DNA of 64,000 bases, from contig LUVW01000001.1 in assembly GCA_001661515.1 (NCBI GenBank), positions 266,582-330,581 of the forward strand. The letters run 5' to 3'. Shown in pieces: positions 12,296-23,980 of this stretch. The notes under the pieces are model-generated. The model was not told where the DNA came from and did not search any database. It saw only the letters and a program-made list of their open reading frames with translations. The number at the start of each line of letters is the position of its first letter. The first letter of the stretch is position 1. The position numbers were made by a program, and so were the translations under genes. The DNA is from Capniomyces stellatus (Eukaryota > Kickxellomycota > Harpellomycetes > Harpellales > Legeriomycetaceae).

Positions 12296-14050
12296 ATGGA
12301 GAAGGCCGAAGAGTTTTATCTAAATGGGGTTGATGCTTATTTTGCCGATGATTTTAGAAAGGCGCTTTTATTTTTTACGCATTCCATTAGTATCGACAAC
12401 AAAGAGGTCAAAACTCTCATAAAGCGAGCGTATACATACAATAAGCTAGAAAAGAAGGAAGAAGCGATAGAGGATCTAAAACAAGCATTATCCTTGCTCA
12501 AAAAATCAAATGTCGATTTAAAGCTTTATTACAGAACATTGGTCCAATTGGGGTAAGTGCGGCGAAAATGGTTGTGCTTGGCTTTATGTTCTTGCTGCTT
12601 TCCGTAGTTTACACGAATATACTATTATGCTACAGATATATTGTACTTATTCAGGGGTTTATTGTTTATAGAAAATGGTATACCGAGATTAAGAATTATA
12701 AATCAGCTTTGATTATTTTCAAGAATGCGAAAAAAATCAACGGTTCTGACCCCGAGATTGTCAAGTATCTGGAAAAGATTGGGGGTAATTTGACCTTTAT
12801 TATGTTTAATATAACTGCCTTTTAAGGCAATGTAAGCAGATTAAGACACTGCTGTTGGTAGATAAAAGCGATTAACCAAAAAAAAGCATTAAGTTAGCAC
12901 TAAAGCAACACCAAAACAACACCAAAGCAGCACTAAACAAATGTAAACCTGACACTAAACAAAGGTAAAACTAACATGAAAACAATGTCACCATTTTCTG
13001 TTATTTGAATGTCTATAGCCGAAGCAAATATCAATCAGGAGCCAAGAGCAAACGAACCCAGTCTGTATAAAGTCGACAACTCGGCTATACGACCCAGGTA
13101 AGCTAACTTTGACTGGACTCATTATTCCTGAGCAGAGTAAAAGTAAAATGTCTTTGTTGATTTATAGACACGAACATTATCAAAACGATCAGTATGTCAC
13201 ACTAGAATTTTTTTCTAAAGGAGTCAACGAGGATAACTTGGAGGTCAACTTTAATAAAAACTCTGTAAGTTAAACATTTACAGCCAAACGCATTTACCTT
13301 ATTGCTTGCAAGATAGCACAGCAAACTACTTTGCAATTTGTCCTAACAATCAAATTTGTTTGTCTGATTTACTTGATGATAATACAAATGTAGCTTGAGG
13401 TGAACTTTAGGGACTCGAATAACAATGGGTTTTCTTTTAAGTTTGATCCTCTCAGACACGACATAAACGTCTCCGAGTGTAGTTACAGAGTTATGTCTAC
13501 AAAGATAGAGATAAAGTTAAAGAAAAACGTACTCGGACTATTTTGGGACTCGCTCGAGATAGTTCCTGTTAGCACAAGTCCTAATTCCAGATATGGTAAG
13601 AACACGCCACTTTTCTGCATGGAAGGTAGCCTTAACAAGCCTATCTACCATATAGTATACAGATGGAATATGCGCTATCCAACTCTAGCGGGCAGAGGTA
13701 GGGTACTAAATAAGCATGTAAAATAATGATGGGTTTGGTTAGATTATCCCACGTCCAGCGCAAAGCCAAAAGACTGGGATAGATTGTCCAAGGATATAGA
13801 AAGGGAAGAGGCCACTGGTAACGAGCAGGCCGGAATACACAAGCTTTTTGAAACTATTTATAAGGATGCTGATGACGATACTCGTCGAGCTATGGTAAAA
13901 AGCTATGTCGAAAGCAATGGGACCACACTTTCAACAAATTGGGAGGATGTGGGGAAGGGAAAGGTAAAAGTAAACCCTCCCCAAGGGATGGAATCTACAA
14001 ATGTAAGTACGCATCTATTACCAAATACTGAAAGGCCAAAACCTATTTGA
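12296..14050 (+). CDS. SGT1: SGT1 co-chaperone (Hsp90/Skp1 adaptor)
   Basis: SGT1 links Hsp90 to Skp1-containing complexes (kinetochore CBF3, SCF ligases). Exons: 12296-12552, 12672-12784, 13019-13097, 13168-13264, 13394-13595, 13743-14050. The start has an A-rich context (AAAAAATGG). Domain order is the family's own: TPR-like helices at about 1-123 (FYLNGVDAYFADDFRKALLF, KTLIKRAYTYNKLEK), a CS domain (QYVTLEFFSKGVNEDNLEV through KNVLGLFWDSLEIV), then the SGS domain (KPKDWDRLSKDIE, MVKSYVESNGTTLSTNWEDV, NPPQGME). Total about 351 residues. The very end is uncertain: a GTAAGT donor at 14003 could splice to a TAG acceptor at 14101-14103 and end with YNQ instead of reading through to 14050. The second intron is rich in a CACCAAAACAA-like imperfect repeat. 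Confidence 0.95.
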
Positions 14051-15284
14051 AATATTTGCGCTTTATTGCGGTTTAAATATTACTCTACCTCAACTAATCT
14101 TAGTACAATCAGTAACTCTACGCCGATTCTTGCTATACCACCAATCCAGGATTATACTCCCTAGCAACACTTTGACTGTATTTGGTGGCTGAAAGCAGCT
14201 AGTCAAAATTTCATTTTTTTTACACACGTCAGTAGCGCCCATTATTTCCTTGATTGGTGTTTTTAACTCAACATACTCAATAGATCAATAATAAAATATT
14301 TATATTTAGTCTCTGGCCAACTGCTTATGTAATTGTTAGCTTGAATACAGCTTAGGATTTTGGTCTAGGTTTGTATACTAGTTGAGCATTCCTGTGTTCT
14401 GTGTTTTAAATAAACTACTTGTCCCGGTATTGCTAGCAATGAATGCCTGTTTTGACCTTTGACCTTTGACCTTTGACATTTGGTAGTATAAATGCTCGAA
14501 TATGAACAATTGCTAGTAAATTTGTATTTAGCTTTCAAACAGCAATCAGTTTATTAATCCGAATCCCAAATGACAGGGAATTTATTATCAACTAATAGGC
14601 TACTTGCTAAATTGAAAATATAGACCAATGGTCTAACGATTTTGTGCAAATTTCAAATATTTCAATTTCAATTCCAATTTCAGCATTTTTTTTTCTCAGT
14701 AAAATTTACTTTGCTGGCGAAAAATCCAACAATAATTCTGCCTTATCAGCGCATTACTATACCAACTGAAACTTTTTCGAAAAAAAAACTAAATAAATAA
14801 TAAAATACAAAAGTCGACTAAAATTGTGATATTTACAGTAACGAGATACACCCTCTTTGCTTCGTGAGTCAATATAAAAGGTAAATACTATACATTTAAC
14901 ATATTTTAATATATTTAGAAATGACGATGGGAGGTAAAGCGCGAGTATCTTCAGTGAATATTTGTTACGGATTCAACTTTACGATTCAGCTCCAAGTTTA
15001 AATCAGTAACAAATAAAAAGACACATGGACGGAATATCAAGGATTTTAAGCCGGGTTTGTGTTGAAGTTTGGCTTGCAAAAAAATCGGATTCGAACGAAG
15101 TTGAATTTAAACATTGTTGTTGCCAACATCGTTAAAAGTTTTACGCCCTTGGAAAAAGATAGTTGAATCCTTTACTGACCATCGACATTTTACTCTTTAT
15201 CAACTTATGGATGTAAAAACAATACATAGTAAATACTGTTGCTAACGCTTTTTATGTTGCATATATTTCTATAGATAAAGTAAA
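14051..15284. other. Intergenic / upstream region of the eL29 gene
   Basis: No ORF of note. It holds a 7-base tandem repeat (14451-14478). A probable 5'UTR intron of eL29 may run from a GTAAAT donor at 14881 to a CTATAG acceptor ending at 15274, just before the start codon; 5'UTR introns are common in ribosomal protein genes. This is inference from splice signals only. Confidence 0.45.
14451..14478. repeat. TTTGACC 7-base tandem repeat
   Basis: Three exact copies and one with a last-base change, about 0.8 kb before the eL29 start. Could be a slippage repeat or a clustered factor-binding site; nothing in the sequence decides. Confidence 0.85.
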
Positions 15285-15655
15285 ATGGCTAAATCCAAGA
15301 ATCACACCAATCACAACCAAAGTAAGTTTAAGCACTGCTACCAGTTTAGCTAACAGATTCGTTTACACCGACTCGATGTGTATACATATTTTGTTTGGAC
15401 GTTTTAATAATGCATCGGTAATACCTGTGTCGGCATTATGATATATATATTTACGTTTTTTTTAAATGAAAAATCACCACCATAGACAAAAAGGCTCACC
15501 GTAATGGTATCAAGAAGCCAGTCAGAAACAGATTCCCATCTCTTAGAGGTGTAGATCGTAAGTTTTTGCGTAACCAACGTTACTCCAAGCGCGGATCCCG
15601 TAACGCACTCATCGCCAAGAAGATCGCAGAAAAGGCCGCTACCAAAACCAACTAA
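15285..15655 (+). CDS. RPL29: 60S ribosomal protein eL29
   Basis: Small basic protein of the large cytosolic ribosomal subunit. Exons 15285-15321 and 15486-15655 join to 68 residues. The N-terminus [20 protein letters not shown] and the following [13 protein letters not shown] segments are the diagnostic eL29 signature, and the early intron after 12 codons is common for this gene. The protein is almost entirely Lys/Arg/Asn/His, as expected for an rRNA-embedded tail. Codon use is tighter (AAG, CGT, ACC preferred) than in its neighbours, fitting high expression. A likely 5'UTR intron ends ten bases before the ATG. A long antisense open frame over exon 2 is a shadow. Confidence 0.97.
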
Positions 15656-16568
15656 ATTTTCAACCGCTAAGACTTGTTTTTGAACTCGGCTAGATTGTTG
15701 GTTTGTTAAAATATTCGACGTGTGTTTTTTACTTTTGTGCGTAAACAAACTTTTATAATTTACTGGTTTAATAATAAACTTTTACTTTAAACTGGGATTA
15801 TAACGGTTCCACTTTATTACTACAAATACAAACCCAAGTTGTGTTGTGTTTAAAGTCATGACTAGCTATTCTGCCTAGCGTTGCTATGATTTTTTAATTT
15901 CAACCCTAATAACAGTGCGCTGGTAACTACCTAGTCCGATCTTATCTTATCTGTTTGTTTGTTTGTTTTTTTTTGCGCAATGGCCTTGGGTATTTGTCTA
16001 TTTATTTTTCTGTTCATTTAAGTTGTGTGTGGTGTTGACTGATTTGCGATTACGACTTTTCTGAAAAGACTATGGCTTGTCGGTGTTTTACAACAGTCCC
16101 AGCCAACAGTAAAAACACTGAGCAGCACATAGCTTCTCGGAGAAATGTCCGTCTAATCAATCATTTTTAAGCAATGTATTTGATACAAATACTTTTGCAT
16201 TGTATCCGGGCAAGACGCCATGTATAGCATTGGCATTAGTTTGTATGGTAGTGCTTTAGTATTTGGTTTAATCGAAAGTTTGGAAAAGTAGTAATGACAA
16301 TAAAGATAATAACAAAAAGGCTATAAAACAAATACCCCCGCTAAATTAGTGGAATCAACACAGCAAGGTATGGGAGTCGAGACTAGGATAGAGAAGGCAA
16401 TAAAAGTAAATACAAGCGTGGTATGGTCATACGCAACATTGTCAATGTGCAATGGTATCGTCTTGTAGCCAAGGCGTGTATGGTAAAGCAAGGTGGATTT
16501 AAACTACTAGTGAAGCTTTAGATTCAAGGAACAAACTAGCCTCTTTTTATTTTACTGCAAAAACACAC
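15656..16568. other. Intergenic between convergent genes
   Basis: About 0.9 kb separating the ends of eL29 (+) and the DUF3128 gene (-). Holds a short TTTG tandem repeat near 15952-15966 and otherwise unremarkable AT-rich DNA. No RNA gene recognised. Confidence 0.5.
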
Positions 16569-17325
16569 CTAGTCTTTTGCCTCAGGATCCTGGTATGGAG
16601 GGAAATTTTCCAGCCGTTTTCTAAAATGATAAAATAAGACGCCAAGCTGAGTTAAACAACATTTTTCATTTGGTTCAAGTGTCAAAGAAAGGCGCTTCAG
16701 TTGTGTACTTACTCTCGTGGTGTCCACACATCGTAAACACTCGAGTTTGCTTTCTTTGCAGCTTCTAGATCGTTTTTGTACTTGGTCAGGGCCGTCTATA
16801 TTCAGCAGTGTTTGGTAAGTTGGTTAGTGCAGATTTATAAAAACTCAACAATAGGCCAAGTTTACTTTGTATAGCAAAAAGCAAAATCCATGCGTTTGAT
16901 TATATAGCCAAGAATTTGTATTAAATTAAAATTCGGTATACCTTGCGATCTTCTTTTGAATATACTTTGACCTTAGAGCATAGCTTCAATTTATCCCAGT
17001 ACTTGCTGCAGTCTTGTTTGTCGCCATACCTGTATATGTTTTTCATCTGCTTACCTACAGCTTTGTTATATTTACAGAAAATTGTATTCAAATGTTTGTA
17101 ACAAGCACGGTTGATTGCGTAGAAATGGCGCATGGAACGAGGCACGCAAGCTATGTATAGCTTCTCGATACCATAATCAAACAAACACAAACATGATCAA
17201 TTAATATCATTTAGCTTACTCCAGCAGTACAAAAGCTGATTGAATGCGTCACCAACTTTACATTCAAGCTCCTCTTTTTCTACAGTTTCATCCCAATCAA
17301 ACTTGAGATCAGAATCCTTTTGCAT
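16569..17325 (-). CDS. DUF3128 / Emi1-like small cysteine protein
   Basis: Exons 17325-17220, 17054-16942, 16795-16713 and 16620-16569 keep phase and give 117 residues. The core FNQLLYCWSKQMKNIYRYG, DCSKYWDKLKLCSK and later YDVWTPREKRLENFPP matches what I know of the DUF3128 family, which includes yeast Emi1 and vertebrate C22orf39. The three conserved Cys sit where that family has them. Members are small, soluble proteins of poorly known function; yeast Emi1 is needed for early meiotic gene induction and has been linked to mitochondria. The start ATG is chosen because it is the first in the frame and follows a T-rich leader. The family call rests on recognition of the YRYG...DCS..W pattern. 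Confidence 0.8.
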
Positions 17326-18303
17326 TTTTTGGTATTGTCTGATTCACAGTGCCGTACGAGTATGTTGTATGTCGCTATCAGTGGTTATCTAAAAACAAGT
17401 GATATTGAAGGCGGGATCAATTTTAATTATTGCTATAGTTGATTCTGATTTGAAAGCTTCTGCTCTAGAAACGTCCACTTTATTTTTACTCTTGTCTTTG
17501 CTTCTAATAAATGGGATTGTAATACAAGCAACGAGTTCTTTTGATTTGAATTCCGCTGATCTTGGCGTCTATTGGTTTAAGTCGTTTTTTTTAGTAGCCA
17601 CGATAGGTTTGAGTTGTCTTATTAGCTTTCAATTCGCTATATGCCTTTTTCTATTCACTTTTAAACACTCAAGTTTGCTCAATAGTCCCCTTTTAGCAAT
17701 TATTATTGCTCTTTTTTGAATTTTTTTTTTGTTAGAAATGGTTAATTTTTTTTTTTATGAAATAAAATGAAGTGTAGATAACTTTTGTAATGCCAATAAA
17801 TCACACAAATGAATAAGTAGCTTTTATAAAATAAATCTAAAAGTCAAACTTCAATGTAAAAGAAAACGAAAAAGCTGACTAAAAAGAACCCTATAATAAT
17901 TTTTTCAAAGATTTACTTTACCTATCTATAAGTTATCAAACACTCTCTTCAATTTTATTGGCCTTGCACGATTTAGCTATTTGAAAAAGCCCATGTGCTC
18001 CAAAACTCATCTCATTCGTGATTTAGCCCTGAGCTCAAAAGCAGAGTAAGCTAGCCTATGGTAACTCAACAAAGTAACCTCTTCGAGCATATCCAGTTAA
18101 TTCTACTTTCAAGCTTTGGAGTAAAAAAAAAAGGTCCGTTTCGCCAAATTAAGAGACCAGAATGTATAAACAGTAATGTGGCCGAGAATAAAAACAACCT
18201 CCTGTGTAAAGTTGAACTTAGTATAGCCAGTTTAGTTTAGTTTTCAAGCAAACAGTAGCTAGCCCAAGAGTTAAATTTAGTATAAATTTAATAAATAAAC
18301 AAC
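17326..18303. other. Shared upstream region of DUF3128 gene (-) and RER1 (+)
   Basis: About 1 kb divergent promoter region. The + strand has a T-rich, hydrophobic-looking open frame (about 17399-17719) with no ATG start. I regard it as composition noise. No specific control site recognised. Confidence 0.45.
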
Positions 18304-19132
18304 ATGATTAACGAAGAAACAGATAATCTTGTGTCCAAAAACCAAGGAAAGCTGGTATCCTTTAATATGGTACGGACGCTTTATATACATTCTAATAATT
18401 TGTTTGTTTATCACCATCTTTTGCTTGTAAAACATGGACTTGTATATATTTTAATTGCTGAACTGATCTTTTGCTTTTTTTTTCTTCCCTATTCTTTCTA
18501 ATTTAGAGGTACCAAGCGTTCCTTGATAAGATTACAATTTATATTATTGGGAGATGGGCGTTCACGTTGGTTTGCTTCTTGCTGTTTGGTATTAGAATTT
18601 TAACGTCTCAGGGATGGTATATTATTGCATACGGACTCGGTATATATCTTCTCAACCTATTCCTGGCGTTTCTGTCACCAAAATTCGATCCTGAGTTCAC
18701 TGATGAGGCCGAGGAGGATGAAAATGGTCCTGGTTTGCTTCCAGTAAAAAATGATGACGAGTTTAAGCCATTTATCCGAAGATTACCCGAATTTAAATTT
18801 TGGTAAGTATCCTTTGCTTGTTGCTTCATTATTTTAACAACAATCTTTAAAACGTTTATTTGTATCGACACTCGCGCTTTAACTAACCCAAAAATAACAT
18901 ATGTTTTATTTCCATTTTTTGAATTAATAGGCTCGGTACTACTCACGCGACATTGGTCTCCATTTTATGTACACTGTTCCCATTCTTAGACGTCCCAGTG
19001 TTTTGGCCCATCCTTTTGTTCTACTGGGTATTCTTGGTTGTTTTAACGATGAGACGCCAGATTGCACATATGATAAAGTACAAGTATCTGCCATTCTCAA
19101 ACTTTGGCAAAAAAACGTACAACCGTAAGTAG
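18304..19132 (+). CDS. RER1: RER1, Golgi-to-ER retrieval receptor
   Basis: Four-helix membrane protein of the early Golgi that returns ER membrane proteins in COPI vesicles. Exons: 18304-18369 (or 18354), 18507-18802, 18931-19132; about 187 residues, normal for RER1. Family marks: [19 protein letters not shown], the second and third hydrophobic spans around [19 protein letters not shown], then [14 protein letters not shown], and [20 protein letters not shown] with the C-terminal GKKTYNRK end. Exon 1 can end at either of two in-phase GT sites (18355 or 18370), adding or losing five residues; the sequence does not decide. The acidic stretch [12 protein letters not shown] after the second helix pair is typical of fungal copies. 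Confidence 0.95.
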
Positions 19133-19933
19133 TGTGTTGGCAAAACCCGAAAGCTTGAATTTTCATTTGCTTTAGTAAAGGCTACCTCTCTCGAGTATTG
19201 AGATAGCGTTCTAATTTATTTTATTTTTTTAAACTCAATACCCTTTGTCTTTTTTTTTTTTTTACATTTCTTTTTTTTATTTGTATGTGGTAATACTACT
19301 ATTTCAACATTGATAGTTGACTATAAAAGAGTTATCAACATCACTATTGAGGAGCTATCGATATTACTATAAAAGAGTTATCGACATGATCTTTTCGCTT
19401 GGTTCATAGCTTTGTGATTAAAAAACGTGTTGAACTGATTCTGTTGTATACTGTTGAATCTTCGTATAGCATCTGGTTTTCCCGGATGGTTCAGTATATT
19501 CCAAATATGTGTATTTAAGTAGCGTTGAAGTTCATTTGTACAATATCATGGGCTATACAGTCTGTTATCAGTATCAAGCCTAGGCTGTATTAAACCAATA
19601 CAGCTTTGCATCTTGTGCCTGCAACATCAAGTAGTCTATGTTTTGATTAGCCAATAAAACTGTCGTAACGAGCTTGTTTTTTTAAAAAAGATAATGCTCG
19701 TCAGAATTTCAAACAGAATATAATTTGGTTTTGCGATATCGAGGTAAACCTAGTCATTGTTACTATTCTAAATTTAATATTGTTTTTCGAAAATTTATTC
19801 AAAGGCGCTTCTTTTTTTTTCCTTACTCACAGCATCAAAACAAGCTATTATATTATAGCCCATTTTATTACAAAATAGTTTATAAATTTGCCAAACGGTA
19901 TAGTAAAAGTAAGAGACTGCGAATACATCCTAA
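19133..19933. other. Intergenic between RER1 and the Pba1-like gene
   Basis: T-rich DNA. Around 19319-19400 there are diverged direct repeats built on ACTATAAAAGAGTTATC. No gene recognised. Confidence 0.5.
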
Positions 19934-21207
19934 ATGACTGTGATTGTTGATGGAAAGGTGTCGGAAAGCAATATCCTTGCTGTTGAAAACCCAACCCAAT
20001 GTAAAGTCGAAAAAAAGGTATTTTTTTCATTCCCGGATGAAGTTAGGCTTGCTGGGTTTAGAGCGATGCTAAATCTGTGTTTGACAGACTCGAGCGGGAG
20101 AGTTGGCGATTTAAAAAAGAACTCGATTTTTTTGCCAATAAATTCGGAATTCGACTTGAAAATCGAAACGAACAGTCTATTACCAGAGCACAATGAAAAG
20201 TTGGGATTAGTAGTCGTAAACAGCCAAAATAGCAATGTACCTCCGGTAAGTGAAAATCTGGATTGATTCCAGTGCTACCTTTATGCCGTATGTTGGCTTG
20301 ATTGTTGTTGTAAATATACCTGCGATAGTAATAGCTATTTGTTTAATTCGTATTGTAGTATACAGTCTGTTTTCTCACCGGTTTGCCAGTGCCAGAGAAC
20401 TTGAATGAATTGATGGTGGAGATCGTAAATCTATTCTCAAATAACGGCGTTCAAGACATCATTGTGCCTGCATCAGTTATAATGCCGTACAAAAAAGAAA
20501 ACTTGTATAGATACCGCTTTAGCCACAAAAACCAAGGTAATATTGATTTATACATAGCCTGACGCGATTAATTTTTCTTACAGGTAGTATACGAGAACTT
20601 AAAATACGTTTTCTATAATATTCTTGGCCTGACCTGATCAGTTCTAAGTAGCTAATCAATTGACTTTTTCCTGATAGATTACGAGTCTGAAGAGAATAAT
20701 TTACAGGTTGACTCGATTGTTTCGGCTTTAGCTAGTTTATCATACCTGTCCGGAATTAACACAGAATTTCTTCTCTACTCTGATAAAAAACCATCTGGCT
20801 CTAGCAGTAAAAGAGTGTTAGTGTTTGGTGAAGATACATCTGATAAGTCTGACTCGAAGGTTAGTTATTATATGCATTATGGCTTAGTGCATTATCTGGC
20901 CAGTTACGCTAATACCAGCTAAGCTGACAATACGTATTTAAGCAGGAGGAGGGGAGGAGAGGGGATGGAGAGAGTATTCAAACAATATTGTTTTCTGATG
21001 AATAAACTAGAATCGCGAAATATCAAACAATAGTATAACATATTTTTAAAATAGGTGGTCTCGATATTGTATACTGAGCTGTGTAAGTCTGCGGAAATAC
21101 CCGGCCATGTGGAACCATCGGAGGGTGTATCAGTAACTTTGAAAAAAATTGCATCAAGCACTGACCACAATTTACAAAAGTCAGCCTTTGATAGCTACTA
21201 TATATAG
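19934..21207 (+). CDS. Possible proteasome assembly chaperone 1 (Pba1/PAC1-like)
   Basis: Exons 19934-20245, 20359-20536, 20678-20859 and 21055-21207 all join in phase, giving 274 residues, the size of Pba1/PAC1. The N-terminal half is beta-strand-rich (MTVIVDGKVSESNIL, KVFFSFPDEVRL). A central VCFLTGLPVPENLNELMVEI is followed by IIVPASVIMPYKKENLYRYR. The last exon VVSILYTELCKSAEIPG resembles the end of PAC1, and the protein ends in SYYI, which fits a C-terminal HbYX motif (hydrophobic-Tyr-any) used by Pba1-Pba2 to dock on the 20S proteasome. The exon structure makes a real gene likely. The identity is tentative, since overall similarity to what I recall of PAC1 is weak. Confidence 0.45.
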
Positions 21208-22044
21208 TTTTGCACAGATTTTACTTTTTATCAGTAGTGCGTGGCATATTCATAAGCGTTAGCGGTGCTCTAACACCAGATTAAATACAAATAATATAAT
21301 TCGATATTTGCTAGCCAGCAAGTCCCAACGCAAGTCAAAAGATATCAACAATAATAAAAAGACATTATACTTTTATTAAATAAGTAATGATAGGGTTTGA
21401 TAAATAGTATAAATAGTCGATTTGGAAGTAGAGAAGATTATTCGATTTAAAATTAAGGCTACCACGTTGTTATTATTACTTGAGCAAGCTTTTCCAATTG
21501 CTATTGCCAATGCTACTGCTGCTACTACCAACCGGTAGTTTGGTTTGGTTCTCTCAAAAAAAAAGCTCATTGACTAAAACTCTCAACTTAGTCTTCTTGG
21601 TCCCAAAATCGATTACGTAACTAGCCTTTACAGGACCTCAGAGAGCAAATCCCACTTGCTTTATCAGCGCGATGTCTATTTTACTTTTTAAAAAGTAAAA
21701 TAGACATACCCAAGAAAGTCAATAATACAGTTTTGTTAATTAAAATGCAAGCATAAATTATCATAGAGCCATAGGAATGTTTTTCTGTGCACACCAACGA
21801 CACATGTGTTGTGTTAAGGGTAGAAGGTGTGTTGTTTGTTTGTTAAGAGGCGTGGTACCGTGGTATTTAGTTTCAGATAAACATGAACAAACTATATTTT
21901 TCCCCCTTGGAGTAGATGCGCCTTTAAATGTATGTTATGTATGTTATATTCGATAGGATTGGCACAAAGGTTAAAGTGTTTGGATGTTGGTTGTCTATTA
22001 GTGATGGGTACTGCACGGCCACCATTAGTCAAAATTCTTGGCCG
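21208..22044. other. Intergenic between two convergent genes
   Basis: About 0.8 kb. Its notable feature is a perfect 36-base palindrome (21672-21707), listed separately. The rest is AT-rich with no gene. Confidence 0.5.
21672..21707. repeat. Perfect 36-base palindrome
   Basis: The half-site ATGTCTATTTTACTTTTT is followed at once by its exact reverse complement, so both strands read the same over 36 bases with no spacer. It lies between convergent genes, about 465 bases after one stop and 340 after the other. It could fold as a cruciform or hairpin, mark a shared 3' processing site, or be a relic of an inverted repeat. Confidence 0.9.
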
Positions 22045-23980
22045 TTATGACCTAGATATAAACTTTTGGATTGGAGGTAACTTGACGCTGCCTACTTGCT
22101 GTGATTGAACCCTGCCAAGCGGTGTTAGCCCTGCTTCAATGTACTTTCCATTGTTGTTATTGTTCCTGTGAGACCAATCTATGTGGTAGTTGTCGCTAGA
22201 CCGCGGGCCTGATAAGTCGGTTGGCGAATACCTGTACGAATCCCTACGATCCTCCACCATCTCGCTTTTCGATTTGTAGTCATACGAGCTGTACCTATGA
22301 TCGCGAGGCTTGGTCAAGTATCTGTCATTGTCGCTCCTAGTAGCAATTCTGTCGCTCTGAAGCACTATTGAAAGATAGCAATGGTATTAGGTAAGCAAAT
22401 AGCAACATGGTAATTGTTAGATAAGCAACACAGCTATTTATGCGTATATGATTAAAGCCGGCATTGGCATTTGGTATTATGAGTGTATTATTTTTGGAAA
22501 CCTACCATTCCCGCTACCTCTGCCCTTGGGGGACTCCATGGAAAAATCGCCCTTTTCAACAGGGTCGGATGTAGACGACTTTGGTCCATAGTATCCCTCA
22601 ACCGAGTTGCAGTCGTAGTCAATGTCAGAGTTGTTGGAGCTCCATGTGGTTTGTATGTTTGTAGACTGCGACCTATAGTACTTGAAGCTGTCTGAGGCTG
22701 TGCCATTGCTATCGTTATACTCGTTTTTGAATTTTTGGGGGATACTGCTAATATACATTTGAGAGTTGTGCAAGTCCGATGTCGAGTCCATAAGCGAATT
22801 GTACATCTCATTTCGATAGCTCCTATATTTTGGCTTTTCAACAAGTGTTCTCTGGTTTGCGCTAGAGTCAACCATCCTGTTTCTAGACTCAAACACGCCT
22901 TTTGGGGGAAGGTTTTGGTTATTTTTTAGCTTTATATGTTTACTAGGGTTTCTCATTTGGTATGATATATGTGTATGATCTAAAATCGTGCCCAAGTTAT
23001 TCATTTGAAAATTTCTTCTAATTTCCATATCAAGCTGGCTGCTTAGTTTTTCATGTGGGCTTGTAATTTCTGGATCGACGCTTTGGGACCTGTATATTTC
23101 TCTTTTCATAATGTCAGTGGCCAGCTCAGACAACATACTTAATGGCGCGTCCTGTAAATGTCTCTGTTCATACGATGGCTTCTCTTCTGAATACTTATTG
23201 CTTGAAAAGTCACTGTTATAAACCGAGACTGGTGATGATGCATCTGGTTGCACATTTTGGGGATGTATGAGATTCTTTAGCGATGCTTTTAGCTGGCTAT
23301 TAGACGCACTTAAAGTTAACCCTATTTGTTTAGTTTACACATTTTAGTTTGGATGGTCTGGTTTGCATACTTGAACCGAGCCAACAGTGATTATTTGTAA
23401 TGATCTTTGTTTTGTTCTAATTCAATTGGCATAATTAAACAGCAAGCAAACAGCTAAAGAGCTATGTATGGAATACTTACCCCCTTTATTTTTTTTTTTA
23501 TATGGGCCTCTTTTAATCCCTTTCTTTCTTTCTTTACGCTTGGAGTTTGTGCAAGTGTCGGCTATTTTCATTTTTACGCATCTGGAGCAGGGTCTTGCGT
23601 CATCGCATTTCTTGCAAGCTTTTTGGCAATTCACTATTGAGTTTGTTTCAATTTTTATATACATATTTGGAAATCAATATTTTGCTAGCTATACCGCAGT
23701 TCTTTGCCTTTTTGGGCTTAAAGAGTAATGGTATCAATTACTTTTTTTCCACACACACACACACACACACACACACTTCACTTTTTCTCACTCACTCTCA
23801 CTTTCTCTTTTGTATAAATGTTAATATATCACTCAGGGCTATTTATCTTATAAAGACTTTTTAATTACCGCATGCGTTTTTTACTTGGATCCGCTTTGGT
23901 TTTGAGCCACCTGTAAACCCCCCATTTTTGCTGCTAAACGTAGAATTGTCCGAGTTGTAATTGGACTCTTGCTCGAACAT
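22045..23980 (-). CDS. Zn2Cys6 (fungal binuclear cluster) transcription factor
   Basis: Exons 23980-23869, 23633-23481, 23321-22506 and 22364-22045 join in phase to 466 residues. The zinc cluster spans about residues 37-65 with spacing C-x2-C-x6-C-x5-C-x2-C-x8-C: ACVNCQKACKKC, then DDARPCSRCVKMKIADTC. Such clusters bind DNA as dimers at CGG-like sites. An extra Cys sits inside the first loop (CQKACKKC) where Arg/Lys is usual. Intron 1 splits the cluster between its first and second Cys. A strongly basic linker (KRKERKKGIKRGPYKKK) follows and may act as nuclear signal. The DDARPCSRC sequence is like the Ert1/Rds2/AcuK group and similar early-fungal factors. The rest is Ser/Asn/Tyr-rich and looks disordered, and I see no middle homology region. 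Target genes unknown. Confidence 0.88.
23750..23776. repeat. CA/AC dinucleotide microsatellite
   Basis: About thirteen AC units inside the first intron of the Zn2Cys6 gene. Confidence 0.95.

Noticed and set aside
15060..15130. tRNA-like T-arm on the minus strand (GGATTCGAAC)
   Set aside because: No pairing stem around it and no D or anticodon arm at the right distance.
17362..17719. Possible small membrane protein, hydrophobic 106-residue frame
   Set aside because: No ATG in the long frame, T-rich DNA gives hydrophobic residues by composition, and it lies in a divergent promoter region.
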